DNA of 43,262 bases from Ileibacterium valens. GTDB taxonomy: Bacteria > Bacillota_I > Bacilli_A > Erysipelotrichales > Erysipelotrichaceae. This document shows positions 17,076 to 26,500 of this stretch, piece by piece. The translations under genes and the position numbers were made by a program. The stretch lies in contig NZ_MPJW01000132.1 of NCBI RefSeq assembly GCF_001945525.1, forward strand, positions 1-43,262. The letters are read 5' to 3'. How positions within the stretch are numbered: position 1 is the stretch's first letter; each line of letters opens with the position of its first letter. Below the pieces are notes generated by a model. The model had not been told where the DNA came from. It saw only the letters and a list, made by a program, of their open reading frames with translations, and did no database searches.

Positions 17076-18350
17076 ATGATTTCATTGGATTTAAGTCACG
17101 CTAAATTGAATGAAGATGTCGCTTCCTGGCAGGAAAAAGTCAATGAAGTTGACGCTTCTCTTCAGAATGGAACCTGCACTGGAAACGATTTTATCGGATG
17201 GCTCCACTGGGATGAAAATTACGACAAGGAAGAATTTGCCCGTATTCTCGAAACTGCAAAAAGAATTCAGGAGAATTCAGATGTTCTTGTAGTCTGCGGA
17301 ATCGGTGGAAGTTATTTAGGTCCCCGCGCTGCGATCGAAATGGTCAATGGTCTTTACCCGGCGGATCAGAAAGTTGAAGTAATCTACACGGGAAATACAT
17401 TCTCGAGCACTTACATCAACCAGGTGATGGAATACATCAAGGATAAGAGAGTTACAGTGAATGTAATCTCCAAATCCGGAACAACAACAGAAACCGCAAT
17501 CGCTTTCCGCATTCTCGAACAGTTCATGTGGGATAAATATGGTGAAGAAGCGAAATCCCGTATTATCGCTACAACAGATAAGGCAAGAGGAACTTTAAAG
17601 AATCTGGCGGATACGAAAGGTTACGAAACATTTGTTATTCCAGATGATATCGGTGGACGTTTCTCTGTCATTACTCCAGTTGGATTACTCCCAATTGCGG
17701 TTGCAGGCATCTCCATTGAAGATTTGATGAAGGGCTTAAATGAAGGTATGAAAGAATATGGTATGGCAGATCTGAATCAGAACCCAGCCTATGCCTATGC
17801 GGTAGCCAGAAGAATCCTACAGAATCAGGGTTATGATGTTGAAATGTTTGTTGAATACGAGCCTCAGATGCAGAAAGTTGCTGAATGGTGGAAACAGCTG
17901 TTTGGTGAATCTGAAGGCAAAGACGGTCTGGGAATTCTTCCAGACTCTGCTGTCTTCTCAACTGATCTGCACTCTTTAGGTCAGTTCATTCAGGATGGTA
18001 AAAAAGTCCTGTTCGAAACCAATCTGTATGTTGATCAGCCCCCTGTAGATATTCCCTTTCCATCCGATGAAGCCAACATGGATAATATGAATTATCTGGC
18101 AGGAAAGAATGTGGATTGGGTCAATAAGATGGCTGCTCAGGGTACTCTTGAAGCTCATGAAGTGACTGGAAATGTACCAAATATCGTTTTAACCATGCCT
18201 GGAATGACTTCTTATGACTTTGGAAATATGTGTGCTTTCTTCTTTAAGGCCATCGCGATGACAACCTTACTCAATGGAAGCAACCCATTCAATCAGCCTG
18301 GTGTTGAAGTTTACAAGAAGAATATGTTTAAGCTTCTTGGAAAAGAATAA
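17076..18350 (+). CDS. pgi: Glucose-6-phosphate isomerase
   Basis: Interconverts glucose 6-phosphate and fructose 6-phosphate in glycolysis and gluconeogenesis. The 424-residue product has the Bacillus-type short form. Seen motifs are GIGGSYLGPRAAIEM (about residues 73-87), VISKSGTTTETA (sugar phosphate loop, about 133-144), GGRFSVITPVGLLPIAVAG (about 193-211) and the C-terminal helix with the active-site lysine (NPFNQPGVEVYKKNMF). The ATG at 17076 follows AAGGAGG. A strong promoter precedes and a terminator follows, so it is monocistronic. Confidence 0.98.
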   Translation: MISLDLSHAKLNEDVASWQEKVNEVDASLQNGTCTGNDFIGWLHWDENYDKEEFARILETAKRIQENSDVLVVCGIGGSYLGPRAAIEMVNGLYPADQKVEVIYTGNTFSSTYINQVMEYIKDKRVTVNVISKSGTTTETAIAFRILEQFMWDKYGEEAKSRIIATTDKARGTLKNLADTKGYETFVIPDDIGGRFSVITPVGLLPIAVAGISIEDLMKGLNEGMKEYGMADLNQNPAYAYAVARRILQNQGYDVEMFVEYEPQMQKVAEWWKQLFGESEGKDGLGILPDSAVFSTDLHSLGQFIQDGKKVLFETNLYVDQPPVDIPFPSDEANMDNMNYLAGKNVDWVNKMAAQGTLEAHEVTGNVPNIVLTMPGMTSYDFGNMCAFFFKAIAMTTLLNGSNPFNQPGVEVYKKNMFKLLGKE

Positions 18351-18420
18351 GGATATTTTAATCCTCAGATTCTGAAATCGAATGGCTTCATATTCGAAAA
18401 ACAATCAAATGAAGAATCGA

Positions 18421-18453
18421 AAAAAAGAGCTGATCTGATGATCGGCTCTTTTT
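18421..18453 (+). terminator. Intrinsic terminator of pgi
   Basis: AAAAAGAGCTGATC (18422-18435) pairs with GATCGGCTCTTTTT (18440-18453) through a four-base loop, with one G-U pair. Confidence 0.9.
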
Positions 18454-18895
18454 CTATCCGCTTGTGATCCAATGATCTGTTTTCTGTAGAAAAATATGAT
18501 CATTTATGCCGGTTATATATGGAATACTTATCCATACTTTCTATTAACCATCGGTTGATGGCTTTGCCTTCTGAAAATAAATCAAATAACGGAAATTGCA
18601 TCACCTGTTAGAGCCTGTAAAAGAAACATAATTTTCTATTTTGATAATCCACTGCCGAATAATTCAAGTAATATATAGACAATTGAATGTAAACAGTTGT
18701 TCTCTATAAATAAACAGAATGACAAAGAATTTAAGTATATTGATGTTCGGAAATGTCGTTATCGTCATATGAAAATAAATGGACTGAGATGGATCCTGCT
18801 GCCTGAAACTTTACGGAAAATAAAAGAAGAATAAAAACTGGCCTAATCATTGATTGTTTATTACAGAGAAAGAGTGGATTGAAGGGGTGTTTTAG
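18454..18895 (+). other. Intergenic region upstream of the DeoR-type regulator
   Basis: About 440 AT-rich bases. From about 18700 to 18834 one forward frame stays open (reads ...KEFKYIDVRKCRYRH...INGLRWILLPE) and ends in TAA, with no ribosome site and no recognised family; it may be a coding remnant or chance. The regulator's ribosome site (AAGGGG) is at the end. Confidence 0.3.
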
Positions 18896-19684
18896 ATGAT
18901 TGCGTCACAACGTCTTGAAAAGATTACAGAACTTGTGGAAAGAAATGGTTTTGCTTCAACCAGAGAACTCGCTCAGGAATTCAGAGTAACGGAAGTAACC
19001 ATTCGTAAGGATCTTGATGAACTCGAAAGGCAAAAAAGAATTCTGAAAGTATACGGTGGAGCGAAATCTCTCTCGAAAAAGCGAATACTGACTACTGAAG
19101 CTGAAACCCTGATGGCTGATCGAACTGGGATCAATTACAGGGAAAAAGATGCATTGTGTAAATATGCCGCCAATCTGGTCAATGATGGTGACTGCATTTT
19201 CATTGACGGAGGAACGACATTTCTTCCATTCCTCAAATATTTGGAGGATAAAAAGGTAAAGATTGTCTCCCATAATCAGATGATTGTTGATCAGTTTAAC
19301 TCCAAAAACGGAGAATTAATCATTCTCGGCGGGACTTATCTACCATATTACAAAATGTGTGCCGGTCCCATGACGGTCGAACAGATCAGTAAATTCAATT
19401 TTGACTATGCCTTTATCAGTTGTGCTGGAATCGATGTGGATTTGAATAAAGCCTATACAGCAGAAATGGATACAGCTGAAATTAAGAAAATGGCCATTCG
19501 GCTCGCTGAGAAATCCTTTCTGATGGTCGATTCTTCAAAATTGAATGTACGAGGCTTCTATTCTTATGCAACACTGGATGAATTTGTCGCTGTATTAGTC
19601 AGTGGGAAAGGAACTCGAAAAGAACTTCCTGACCACTTTGTTTTACTGGATGCAGATGAATGTCAATCAAAGCCAAACGATTAA
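18896..19684 (+). CDS. DeoR/GlpR-family transcriptional regulator
   Basis: Sugar-responsive repressor of 262 residues. The N-terminal winged helix is typical (RLEKITELVERNGFAST, then ELAQEFRVTEVTIRKDLDELE, then VYGGAKSL). The C-terminal sensor domain has DGDCIFIDGGTTFL (about residues 94-107) and the late conserved DSSKLNVRGF, which bind a sugar phosphate in relatives. The ATG at 18896 follows AAGGGGTG. It lies 159 bases before deoC in the same direction, so deoxyribose or nucleoside catabolism is the likely target, as in classical deo systems; this is inferred from position. Confidence 0.92.
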   Translation: MIASQRLEKITELVERNGFASTRELAQEFRVTEVTIRKDLDELERQKRILKVYGGAKSLSKKRILTTEAETLMADRTGINYREKDALCKYAANLVNDGDCIFIDGGTTFLPFLKYLEDKKVKIVSHNQMIVDQFNSKNGELIILGGTYLPYYKMCAGPMTVEQISKFNFDYAFISCAGIDVDLNKAYTAEMDTAEIKKMAIRLAEKSFLMVDSSKLNVRGFYSYATLDEFVAVLVSGKGTRKELPDHFVLLDADECQSKPND

Positions 19685-19783
19685 AAACAGAAAGTTCATA
19701 AAATGGTAATTTAATCTAAGCGCAGCGAAAACATAAACAAAAGAAAATAGTCGAAAATATAGGAAAGTAATTAACTGAAATTC

Positions 19784-19789
19784 TATAAT
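19784..19789 (+). promoter_or_regulatory. -10 element before deoC
   Basis: A perfect TATAAT lies 54 bases before the deoC start, in the 159-base gap after the regulator gene. No convincing -35 is seen, so this would suit an activated or regulated promoter. Confidence 0.4.
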
Positions 19790-19843
19790 ATAAGCAGAGA
19801 AAACGGAAGAATCCCGTCATTGTATTAGGAGAAAAGAAAGAAA

Positions 19844-20560
19844 ATGAAACCTTTAAAAAAAGCTGCAGAAATGACTCAGGATGAACTGGCTGCCTATATC
19901 GACTATTCGGTTTTAAAGCCAGAATTTACAGAGCAGGAAATCATCGAACTGACAGAAGATGGTAAAAAGCTTAAATGTGCGACAATCTGTATTAATCCTA
20001 GTTATCTGGATTTGTGTGATCAGATTGTCCAGGGAAGTAAAACAGGATTATGTCCAGTTGTGGATTTTCCTTTTGGTACAAGCTCTACAGAAAGCCGTGT
20101 TGAACAAATCGCAATCGCTGCCCAGTATCCAAGTGTCAAGGAAGTGGATATTGTTGCTAATTTTGGAAAAATTCGATCTGGCAAGCTTGAGGAAGTGACA
20201 GATGATCTGAAAGCCTGTGTCAAAGAGTGTCATAAGTATGGAAAAGAGTTAAAAGTTATTCTTGAAACAGACGCCTTAACTGAAGATGAAATCCGTGCGG
20301 GAGCTAGAGCAGCTATAAAAGCTGGGGCAGATTTCTTAAAAACTTCAACCGGATTTTTAACAGGATATCCCGCTGTTGGAGCTTCACCTGAGGTCATTGA
20401 GATCCTGATGGAAGAAGCAGATGGAAAAGCAAAGATTAAGGGAAGCGGATGTATCCGCACAAGAGATCATTTCTTAAAATTAATTGATATGGGAATTGAC
20501 CGAATGGGTATCGGCTACCGCTCAGTACCTGTCGTATTAGACCTTTCTCAAAACAATTAA
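19844..20560 (+). CDS. deoC: Deoxyribose-phosphate aldolase
   Basis: Cleaves 2-deoxyribose 5-phosphate to glyceraldehyde 3-phosphate and acetaldehyde, the last step of deoxynucleoside breakdown. Class I aldolase of 238 residues with the TIM-barrel motifs DYSVLKPEFTEQEI, PVVDFPFG, the Schiff-base lysine in DFLKTSTGF (about residues 163-171) and the second lysine in AKIKGSGCIRT (about 194-204). The ATG at 19844 is preceded by AGGAGAAAAG. It follows a DeoR-type regulator gene that probably controls it, and ends before a strong terminator. Confidence 0.97.
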   Translation: MKPLKKAAEMTQDELAAYIDYSVLKPEFTEQEIIELTEDGKKLKCATICINPSYLDLCDQIVQGSKTGLCPVVDFPFGTSSTESRVEQIAIAAQYPSVKEVDIVANFGKIRSGKLEEVTDDLKACVKECHKYGKELKVILETDALTEDEIRAGARAAIKAGADFLKTSTGFLTGYPAVGASPEVIEILMEEADGKAKIKGSGCIRTRDHFLKLIDMGIDRMGIGYRSVPVVLDLSQNN

Positions 20561-20622
20561 TACTAATCCGATTCATCATCAGTTTTTCCGAGCTTTAAGT
20601 ACCATTCTCTAAAGGCAAAATG

Positions 20623-20664
20623 AAAAAAGTCTTCAAGTTTATTCGATAAACTTGAAGACTTTTT
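20623..20664. terminator. Bidirectional terminator between deoC and the YdcF-like gene
   Basis: AAAAAGTCTTCAAGTTTA (20624-20641) and its perfect complement (20647-20664) form an 18-base stem with a five-base loop. T runs occur on both strands, so it can serve deoC and the converging minus-strand gene. Confidence 0.95.
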
Positions 20665-20758
20665 ACTTCGATCATTAACTCAGTGATGCTGAAATTCAAT
20701 CATGCAGTTGATGTTTTGCAGGTTACGTTTTTTGTTTGTCATTCAATCAGAGAAAGCA

Positions 20759-21784
20759 TCAGAAAGTAAAAAGGATGAGTGCAGTCAGAAGCAGCGGTGC
20801 CAGAAAAATGGCCAGAACGGTTAAATGAGTTTTCCAGGTTAATGAAAGATATCCAATAAACTCTCTTAGCATGGCATTTACAGAAAAATACCATTTCGTT
20901 TTTGAGCCATATCCTTTACAGTTCAGGTTCATGCGTCTGGCCAGAATCAAAGCTCGAAAAACATGATAGCGGGTCGTCACAATGGCGATGCGTCTGGATT
21001 CTGGTCGAAACAGTTTTCGGGAATACATCAGGTTTTCATGGGTATTTTTGGATTCCTGTTCCATAACAATCAGTTTTGGATCAACTCCCTGAACAATGGC
21101 ATATTGAGCCATAGCCTGGCTTTCTGGAATATCTTCACCTGGTCCCTGACCTCCGGAAAGAATCAGTTTTGCATCTTTTTGTTTATTGAGCAGCCGTATT
21201 CCTTCATCAACTCTGGCCTTAAGCAAAGGTGTCATTTTGTCTTTCAGGATTCCACTGCCTAAAACTACGATTTCATCTATATTGTTTTTTGAAAAAGGAT
21301 GAATCGTATTGAGCATGGCAGACAGGCAATAGATCGATAGAATCATCAAAAAATAGCCCACTGCAATGGATACGATCAAATATAGAAGGCTGATGGTTTC
21401 TGAATGAACCAGAATCATCGGGCTGATAAAGAAATAGGCAATCAGAAATAATCCAAAACCAAGGCTCAGCAGATTAGGGATTCTGAATCCTTCATGTCTG
21501 ACGTTTTTAATCCCTTCGACAATTAAAAAGAGAATCAGCATGATAGGGAAAAATCCAAGGATCAGCATGGCAATGACTGCCAGGATCGCAATGACGATAT
21601 AAGCCCCGGGAATCTGTGCAATCTGTTCTGAAAACTGGATTAATACAAGAAGAGCACAAACAAGCAGACAGATCAGCATGAGTACAAACGAAAATCCTGA
21701 CAATAGCGAGCGGGGCTTCAGGATCATAACTAATGTAAAAAATCCGATAGATATAAATAAAATTGTAAAAATAATAGAGATCAT
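20759..21784 (-). CDS. YdcF-like DUF218 membrane protein
   Basis: Membrane protein of 341 residues with about five hydrophobic segments in the first 155 residues and a C-terminal DUF218 domain. The domain starts at about residue 172 with EIVVLGSGILKD and continues with VDEGIRLLNKQKDAKLILSGGQG and the SKNTHENLMYSRKL motif, all typical of the YdcF/SanA/ElyC group. A last membrane segment closes the protein. The domain likely faces outward or the periplasmic side and is linked to cell envelope maintenance in relatives. The start is the ATG at 21784 with GAGGAAAC just upstream; a longer frame reaches 21829 but lacks a ribosome site. Confidence 0.88.
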   Translation of the reverse strand: MISIIFTILFISIGFFTLVMILKPRSLLSGFSFVLMLICLLVCALLVLIQFSEQIAQIPGAYIVIAILAVIAMLILGFFPIMLILFLIVEGIKNVRHEGFRIPNLLSLGFGLFLIAYFFISPMILVHSETISLLYLIVSIAVGYFLMILSIYCLSAMLNTIHPFSKNNIDEIVVLGSGILKDKMTPLLKARVDEGIRLLNKQKDAKLILSGGQGPGEDIPESQAMAQYAIVQGVDPKLIVMEQESKNTHENLMYSRKLFRPESRRIAIVTTRYHVFRALILARRMNLNCKGYGSKTKWYFSVNAMLREFIGYLSLTWKTHLTVLAIFLAPLLLTALILFTF

Positions 21785-22330
21785 AAGTTTCCTCAAGCAC
21801 AAGAATAATCTCTGTCCAGTGAAAATCAATTGTAGTGAAAATACATGGTCTTATCTTACAGGAATGACAGATGAAATGATCTTAATCGATTGATTTTCAA
21901 TTAAAACAGATGAACAAATAAACCAGGCTGCCAGGATCAGACTTCAGTAAAAAGATCAAAATCTGAAGTATGAAAATTCCAGCTGACAGCAAATGATAAA
22001 GTCAGATACATAGCTGAATTCTAAACGGGAATCGTCATAACGAGCATGAAAACAGCTGTGAATATTCATGTATAAAAATCAGAATCTGCTCAGAGTTCAA
22101 TGCTTTGATTTGCCTGTGAAATATGTCAATCTGTACTTGTGATCAAAGAAAAGCAGGCTTTGCAGCTGATCGTTAAAATCGAAATATTGAGAAATTGAAG
22201 AATTTGGACTGAGGGAAATCAATATTAATCAATATAAAGAAAAATGAAATAAATAAGAATATTGAAATCAATGAGATTGAAATTGAATGAAACTTTATGA
22301 GATTTAAGATGATCGAAAGGAAGGAAGAAA
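21785..22330. other. AT-rich divergent intergenic region
   Basis: About 545 bases between two diverging genes. It must hold both promoters. The last 110 bases are purine-rich with repeated GAAAT/AATCAAT motifs (for example 22216-22290). No RNA gene or clear hairpin was seen. Confidence 0.4.
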
Positions 22331-23050
22331 ATGTTTTCACCATATGGATATGGCTTTGGCTATGGAGGGTATCGGTTTGATTCCGGATATCTTTGGGTAT
22401 TGATCGCCCTGGGTTTATCCCTGCTAGCTTCAATGTGGGTGAAATCCACTTTTAATAAATACTCGCATGTTCGTTCTACGATGACTGGAGCCCAGGCGGC
22501 CCGATATATTCTGGATAAGAATGGATTAAATCATGTTCGTATTGAACGGACACCAGGATCTCTTTCAGACCATTATGACCCTGCCGCCAATGTAGTCAGA
22601 TTATCGGAATCTACTTTTGATTCACGATCGGCAGCAGCCGTTGGTGTGGCCGCTCATGAGGTAGGTCATGCCATTCAATATGCCAGACACTATGTGCCAA
22701 TCAAACTGAGAAGTGCTCTGGTTCCAGTGGTCAATCTGGCCAGCAATGCAGCAGTTCCATTGTTTTTATTGGGGTTGATTTTTGATTTTACAGGTTTGAT
22801 GTGGCTTGGAATCATTTGTTTTGGAGCTTCGTTGATTTTTGGATTAGTCACTTTACCTGTAGAGATTAATGCAAGCCATAGAGCACTTTCAACCATTCAA
22901 TCCGATCCACACTTTTCAAAATCAGATGCGGTTGGAGCTAAGCATGTCCTGACAGCTGCTGCAAGTACCTATCTTGCGAGCGTATTTGTTTCATTAACAC
23001 AGCTTTTGAGATATATAGGTATGGCAAATAACTCCCGCGATCGGCGCTGA
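22331..23050 (+). CDS. YugP-type membrane zinc metallopeptidase
   Basis: Neutral zinc metallopeptidase of the YugP family, 239 residues. The zinc motif is AAHEVGHAIQYA (HExxH, about residues 107-118). There is a glycine/tyrosine-rich N-terminus, a first membrane segment (about 18-35), two more after the catalytic motif (about 138-180) and a conserved ending with VLTAAASTYLASVF. The ATG at 22331 follows AAAGGAAGG. It is transcribed alone and diverges from the YdcF-like gene. Its natural substrate is unknown. Confidence 0.93.
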   Translation: MFSPYGYGFGYGGYRFDSGYLWVLIALGLSLLASMWVKSTFNKYSHVRSTMTGAQAARYILDKNGLNHVRIERTPGSLSDHYDPAANVVRLSESTFDSRSAAAVGVAAHEVGHAIQYARHYVPIKLRSALVPVVNLASNAAVPLFLLGLIFDFTGLMWLGIICFGASLIFGLVTLPVEINASHRALSTIQSDPHFSKSDAVGAKHVLTAAASTYLASVFVSLTQLLRYIGMANNSRDRR

Positions 23051-23233
23051 TTCAGAAATTTTGAGGATAACGCATGAAGTGATCCTTGCAGATTGAAAAC
23101 ATCAATAGAAATTGTTTGAATATCTGCTCAAAACAAAACCGTGATTAGAATTGGTCAGCCAAATGAAATAAATTGAAAAGTAGAAGCGAAGTCAGAAAAA
23201 CAGGATGGTTTGATGACGGAATGATTAAAAGAA

Positions 23234-23255
23234 CTTTTTTACTTAAGTAAAAAAG
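23234..23255. repeat. Perfect 22-base palindrome
   Basis: The sequence reads the same on both strands: six T, ACTTAAGT, six A, flanked by C and G. It lies in the 540-base gap before the pyruvate:ferredoxin oxidoreductase gene, about 100 bases upstream of the terminator at 23337. It may be an operator-like site or a loop-less terminator of the YugP gene. Confidence 0.6.
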
Positions 23256-23336
23256 AATTCAGAATTTTTCCAGAGCGAATCATTTAATGGTTTCAAATGA
23301 TCAGATAAAATAACTGCTCACATTTAATGCAAATTT

Positions 23337-23362
23337 AAAAGACGGAAAACTCCGTCTTTTTT
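23337..23362 (+). terminator. Intrinsic terminator upstream of the PFOR gene
   Basis: AAAAGACGGA (23337-23346) and TCCGTCTTTT (23351-23360) pair perfectly around AAAC, followed by T. It probably ends the YugP transcript, 290 bases after its stop. Confidence 0.85.
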
Positions 23363-23517
23363 GTTTATCGAAATTTAGGCAGATCCAATGGGATTATCCC
23401 GAATAAACAAGAAATTATCTCAATATATTCATTTTTTGGAATATAGCATTCTATATTTTAGTTCAGTTTGGAAATCTGAAAGCTTGTCCGGACTAACTTT
23501 CAGACCGAAAAATCCCT

Positions 23518-23545
23518 TTCAAAACCTTTTTGAAGACACTATAAT
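23518..23545 (+). promoter_or_regulatory. Promoter of the PFOR gene
   Basis: A perfect TATAAT (23540-23545) lies 46 bases before the start codon. A weak -35 (TTCAAA, 23518-23523) is 16 bases upstream. Confidence 0.5.
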
Positions 23546-23591
23546 AGTATCTGTATGTAGAAATTACAGATCGAAGGAGGAATTATTCTAC

Positions 23592-26500
23592 ATGGCAGAA
23601 AAAGCTAAGACTTTCCAGTCCATGGATGGAAATACCGCTGCCGCTCATAACGCATATGCGCTTACTGAACTCAGCTGTATTTATCCTATTACTCCATCTT
23701 CTCCAATGGCTGAGCAGATGGATGCTTGGGCTTCTCAGGGCCGCAAGAATGCCTTTGATGAAGTTGTAAAAATTGCTGAACTTCAGTCCGAAGCCGGTGC
23801 TTCTGGGGCTGTACACGGTGCCGCACAGGCAGGTGTTTTACCAACAACATTTACTGCTTCTCAGGGTCTTTTGTTAATGATCCCGAACATTTACAAATGG
23901 GTTGGTGAAAACCTTCCAGTTGTTCTTCACGTAGCCGCTCGTTCACTCGCCAGCCGTTCTCTGAACATTTTTGGTGACCATTCTGACGTTTATGCAATCC
24001 GTCAGACGGGTGTTCCAATGCTTGCAAGCCATTCCGTACAGGAAGTTATGGACCTTGCTGGTGTTGCTCACCTTTCCGCTATCAAAGCTCATACACCATT
24101 CGTGCATTTCTTTGATGGTTTCCGTACTTCTCACGAAGTAGACAAGATCGAAGTATTCGATGTTGATAAATACAAAGATCTGATTGACTATGAAGCTCTT
24201 GCTGAATTCAAGAAAAATGCAATGCAGCCTCATACCAACCCTGTAACTCGTGGTGCCAACGAAAACGATGACATCTTCTTCCAGGGTGTTGAAGCCAGAA
24301 ATGCTCACTACGACAATGTTCCAGATATCGTTGCTGATTACATGAAGAAAATCAGTGAAATCACTGGCCGTCATTATGCTCCATTCACTTATTATGGTGA
24401 TCCAGAAGCTGAAGACGTAATCGTAGCTATGGGTTCTGTAACTGAAACTGCTCAGGAAGCAATTGACAGACTGAATGCAGAAGGCAAGAAAGTCGGAATG
24501 GTAAAAGTTCACCTGTTCCGTCCATTCTCTACAAAATACCTGCTTGACGTTCTTCCAGAAACAGTGAAGAAAGTCGCTGTTCTTGACCGTTCTAAAGAAG
24601 GCGGAAGCTTAGGCGAACCTCTGTACCTCGATGTACTGACTGCTTTAAAAGACAAAGACATCAAAGTTGTTGGCGGCCGTTATGGTCTTGGAAGCCACGA
24701 TACAGCTCCAAAACACATCAAAGCCGTATTTGACAACCTTGAACTCGAAGAACCGAAAAACGGATTCACCATTGGTATTGTTGATGATGTAACCAACACT
24801 TCCTTACCATTTGATGATTCCTTCGTTATCGATGATGGCAAGACTACGGAATGTCTGTTCTGGGGTCTTGGATCTGACGGAACTGTATCCGCCAACAAAT
24901 CTTCTATCAAGATTATCGGTGACAACACAGATATGTATGCTCAGGGTTACTATGCTTATGACTCCAAAAAAGCTGGTGGTGTAACTCGTTCTCACCTGCG
25001 TTTTGGATCCAACCCAATTCACAAAACATACTATATCAACAACGCTGACTTTATTTCCGTATCCCTGGACAGCTACATGTTCAAATACGATCTGGCTAAC
25101 AACCTGAAAAAAGGCGGAACATTCCTGCTGAACACTTCATTTGATAAGGATGAAATCGTTAAGCACATGCCTAACCGTCTGAAAAAAGAACTTGCTGACA
25201 AAGAAGCAAAATTCTACATCATCGATGCAAACAAGATTGCTTCTGAAATCGGTATGGGTCGTCGTACCAACACCATCCTTCAGTCTGCATTCTTCGCTCT
25301 GAACCCTCAGATTCTTCCTTATGAAGAAGCTGTAGATCTGATGAAGAAAGCCGCTAAGAAATCCTATGGCAAAAAAGGTGATGAAGTTGTACAGCTCAAC
25401 TACAAAGCCATCGACATGGGTAAAGATGGTCTGGTAGAAGTTGAAGTTGATAAAAACTGGTCCAACCTGCCAGTATCTGAACTGCGCAAACCGACTGGGG
25501 ATGCTTACTGGGATGAATATGCTGCAAGAATCAATGGTCTTGATGGCTATAACATGCCTGTATCTTCATTCGTTAAGAACGGCGTTCTTGATGGAACCAT
25601 GCAGAATAACATTGCATTCAAGGAAAAACGTACAATTGCCGTTAATGTTCCTGAATGGAATCCGGACAACTGTATCCAGTGTGGATTCTGCTCCTTCGTT
25701 TGCCCGCATGCTACAATCCGTATCTTTGCGCTGACTGAAGAAGAAATCAAAGACGCTCCAATGGAATTCAAGACACTGCCATTAATGGGCGACAAGTCCG
25801 GCAAGAACCTGCGCTTCCGCGTTCAGGTATCTCCAAGCAACTGTGTTGGATGCGGACTGTGTGCTTCTGAATGTCCAGGTAAGAAGGGCAACAAGGCTCT
25901 TAAGATGGTTGATGTTAACTCTCAGCTCTATCTTGACCCACTTGCTGATTACCTCTACAAGGAAACTGAATACAAGACTGGTCTGTTCCCTAAGACAACT
26001 GTTAAGGGATCTCAGTTCCAGATGCCATATTTTGAAGTTCCTGGATCCTGCCCAGGATGCGGTGAAACTCCTTACTACCGTTTAGCTTCTCAGCTGTTCG
26101 GTAAAGATATGCAGATTGCCAACGCTACTGGATGCTCTTCCATCTACTGTGGTGCTAACCCATCTTCTCCATTCGTTAAAGATAAAGATGGAAACGGAAC
26201 TGCATGGGCTAACTCTCTGTTTGAAGACAACGCCGAATTCGGTTATGGTATGGCATTAGCCAACAACCTGTCTCAGGCTAAGATTTACCGTATTATGGAA
26301 GACAACCTCGATAAGGTGATTCCAGAACTGAAAGCTAAATTCGAAGAATATCTTGCAGCTGGCAACGATCGTGAAAAACAGCGCGCTCTTGAACCAGAAA
26401 TCAAGAAGCTCGTTGCTGAAGCAGATGTAAACGAAGACGTTAAGACTCTGCTCCAGGAAGACCTTGTTTCTAAATCCAACTGGATCATTGGTGGTGACGG

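Noticed and set aside
23388-23591. Upstream extension of the PFOR reading frame
   Set aside because: It crosses the promoter; the GGAGG site and the family length place the start at 23592.
23943-24512. Long antisense frame inside the PFOR gene (189 codons)
   Set aside because: It is a shadow caused by the strong codon bias of a highly expressed gene; similar antisense frames lie over valS, lacZ and the PEPCK-like gene.
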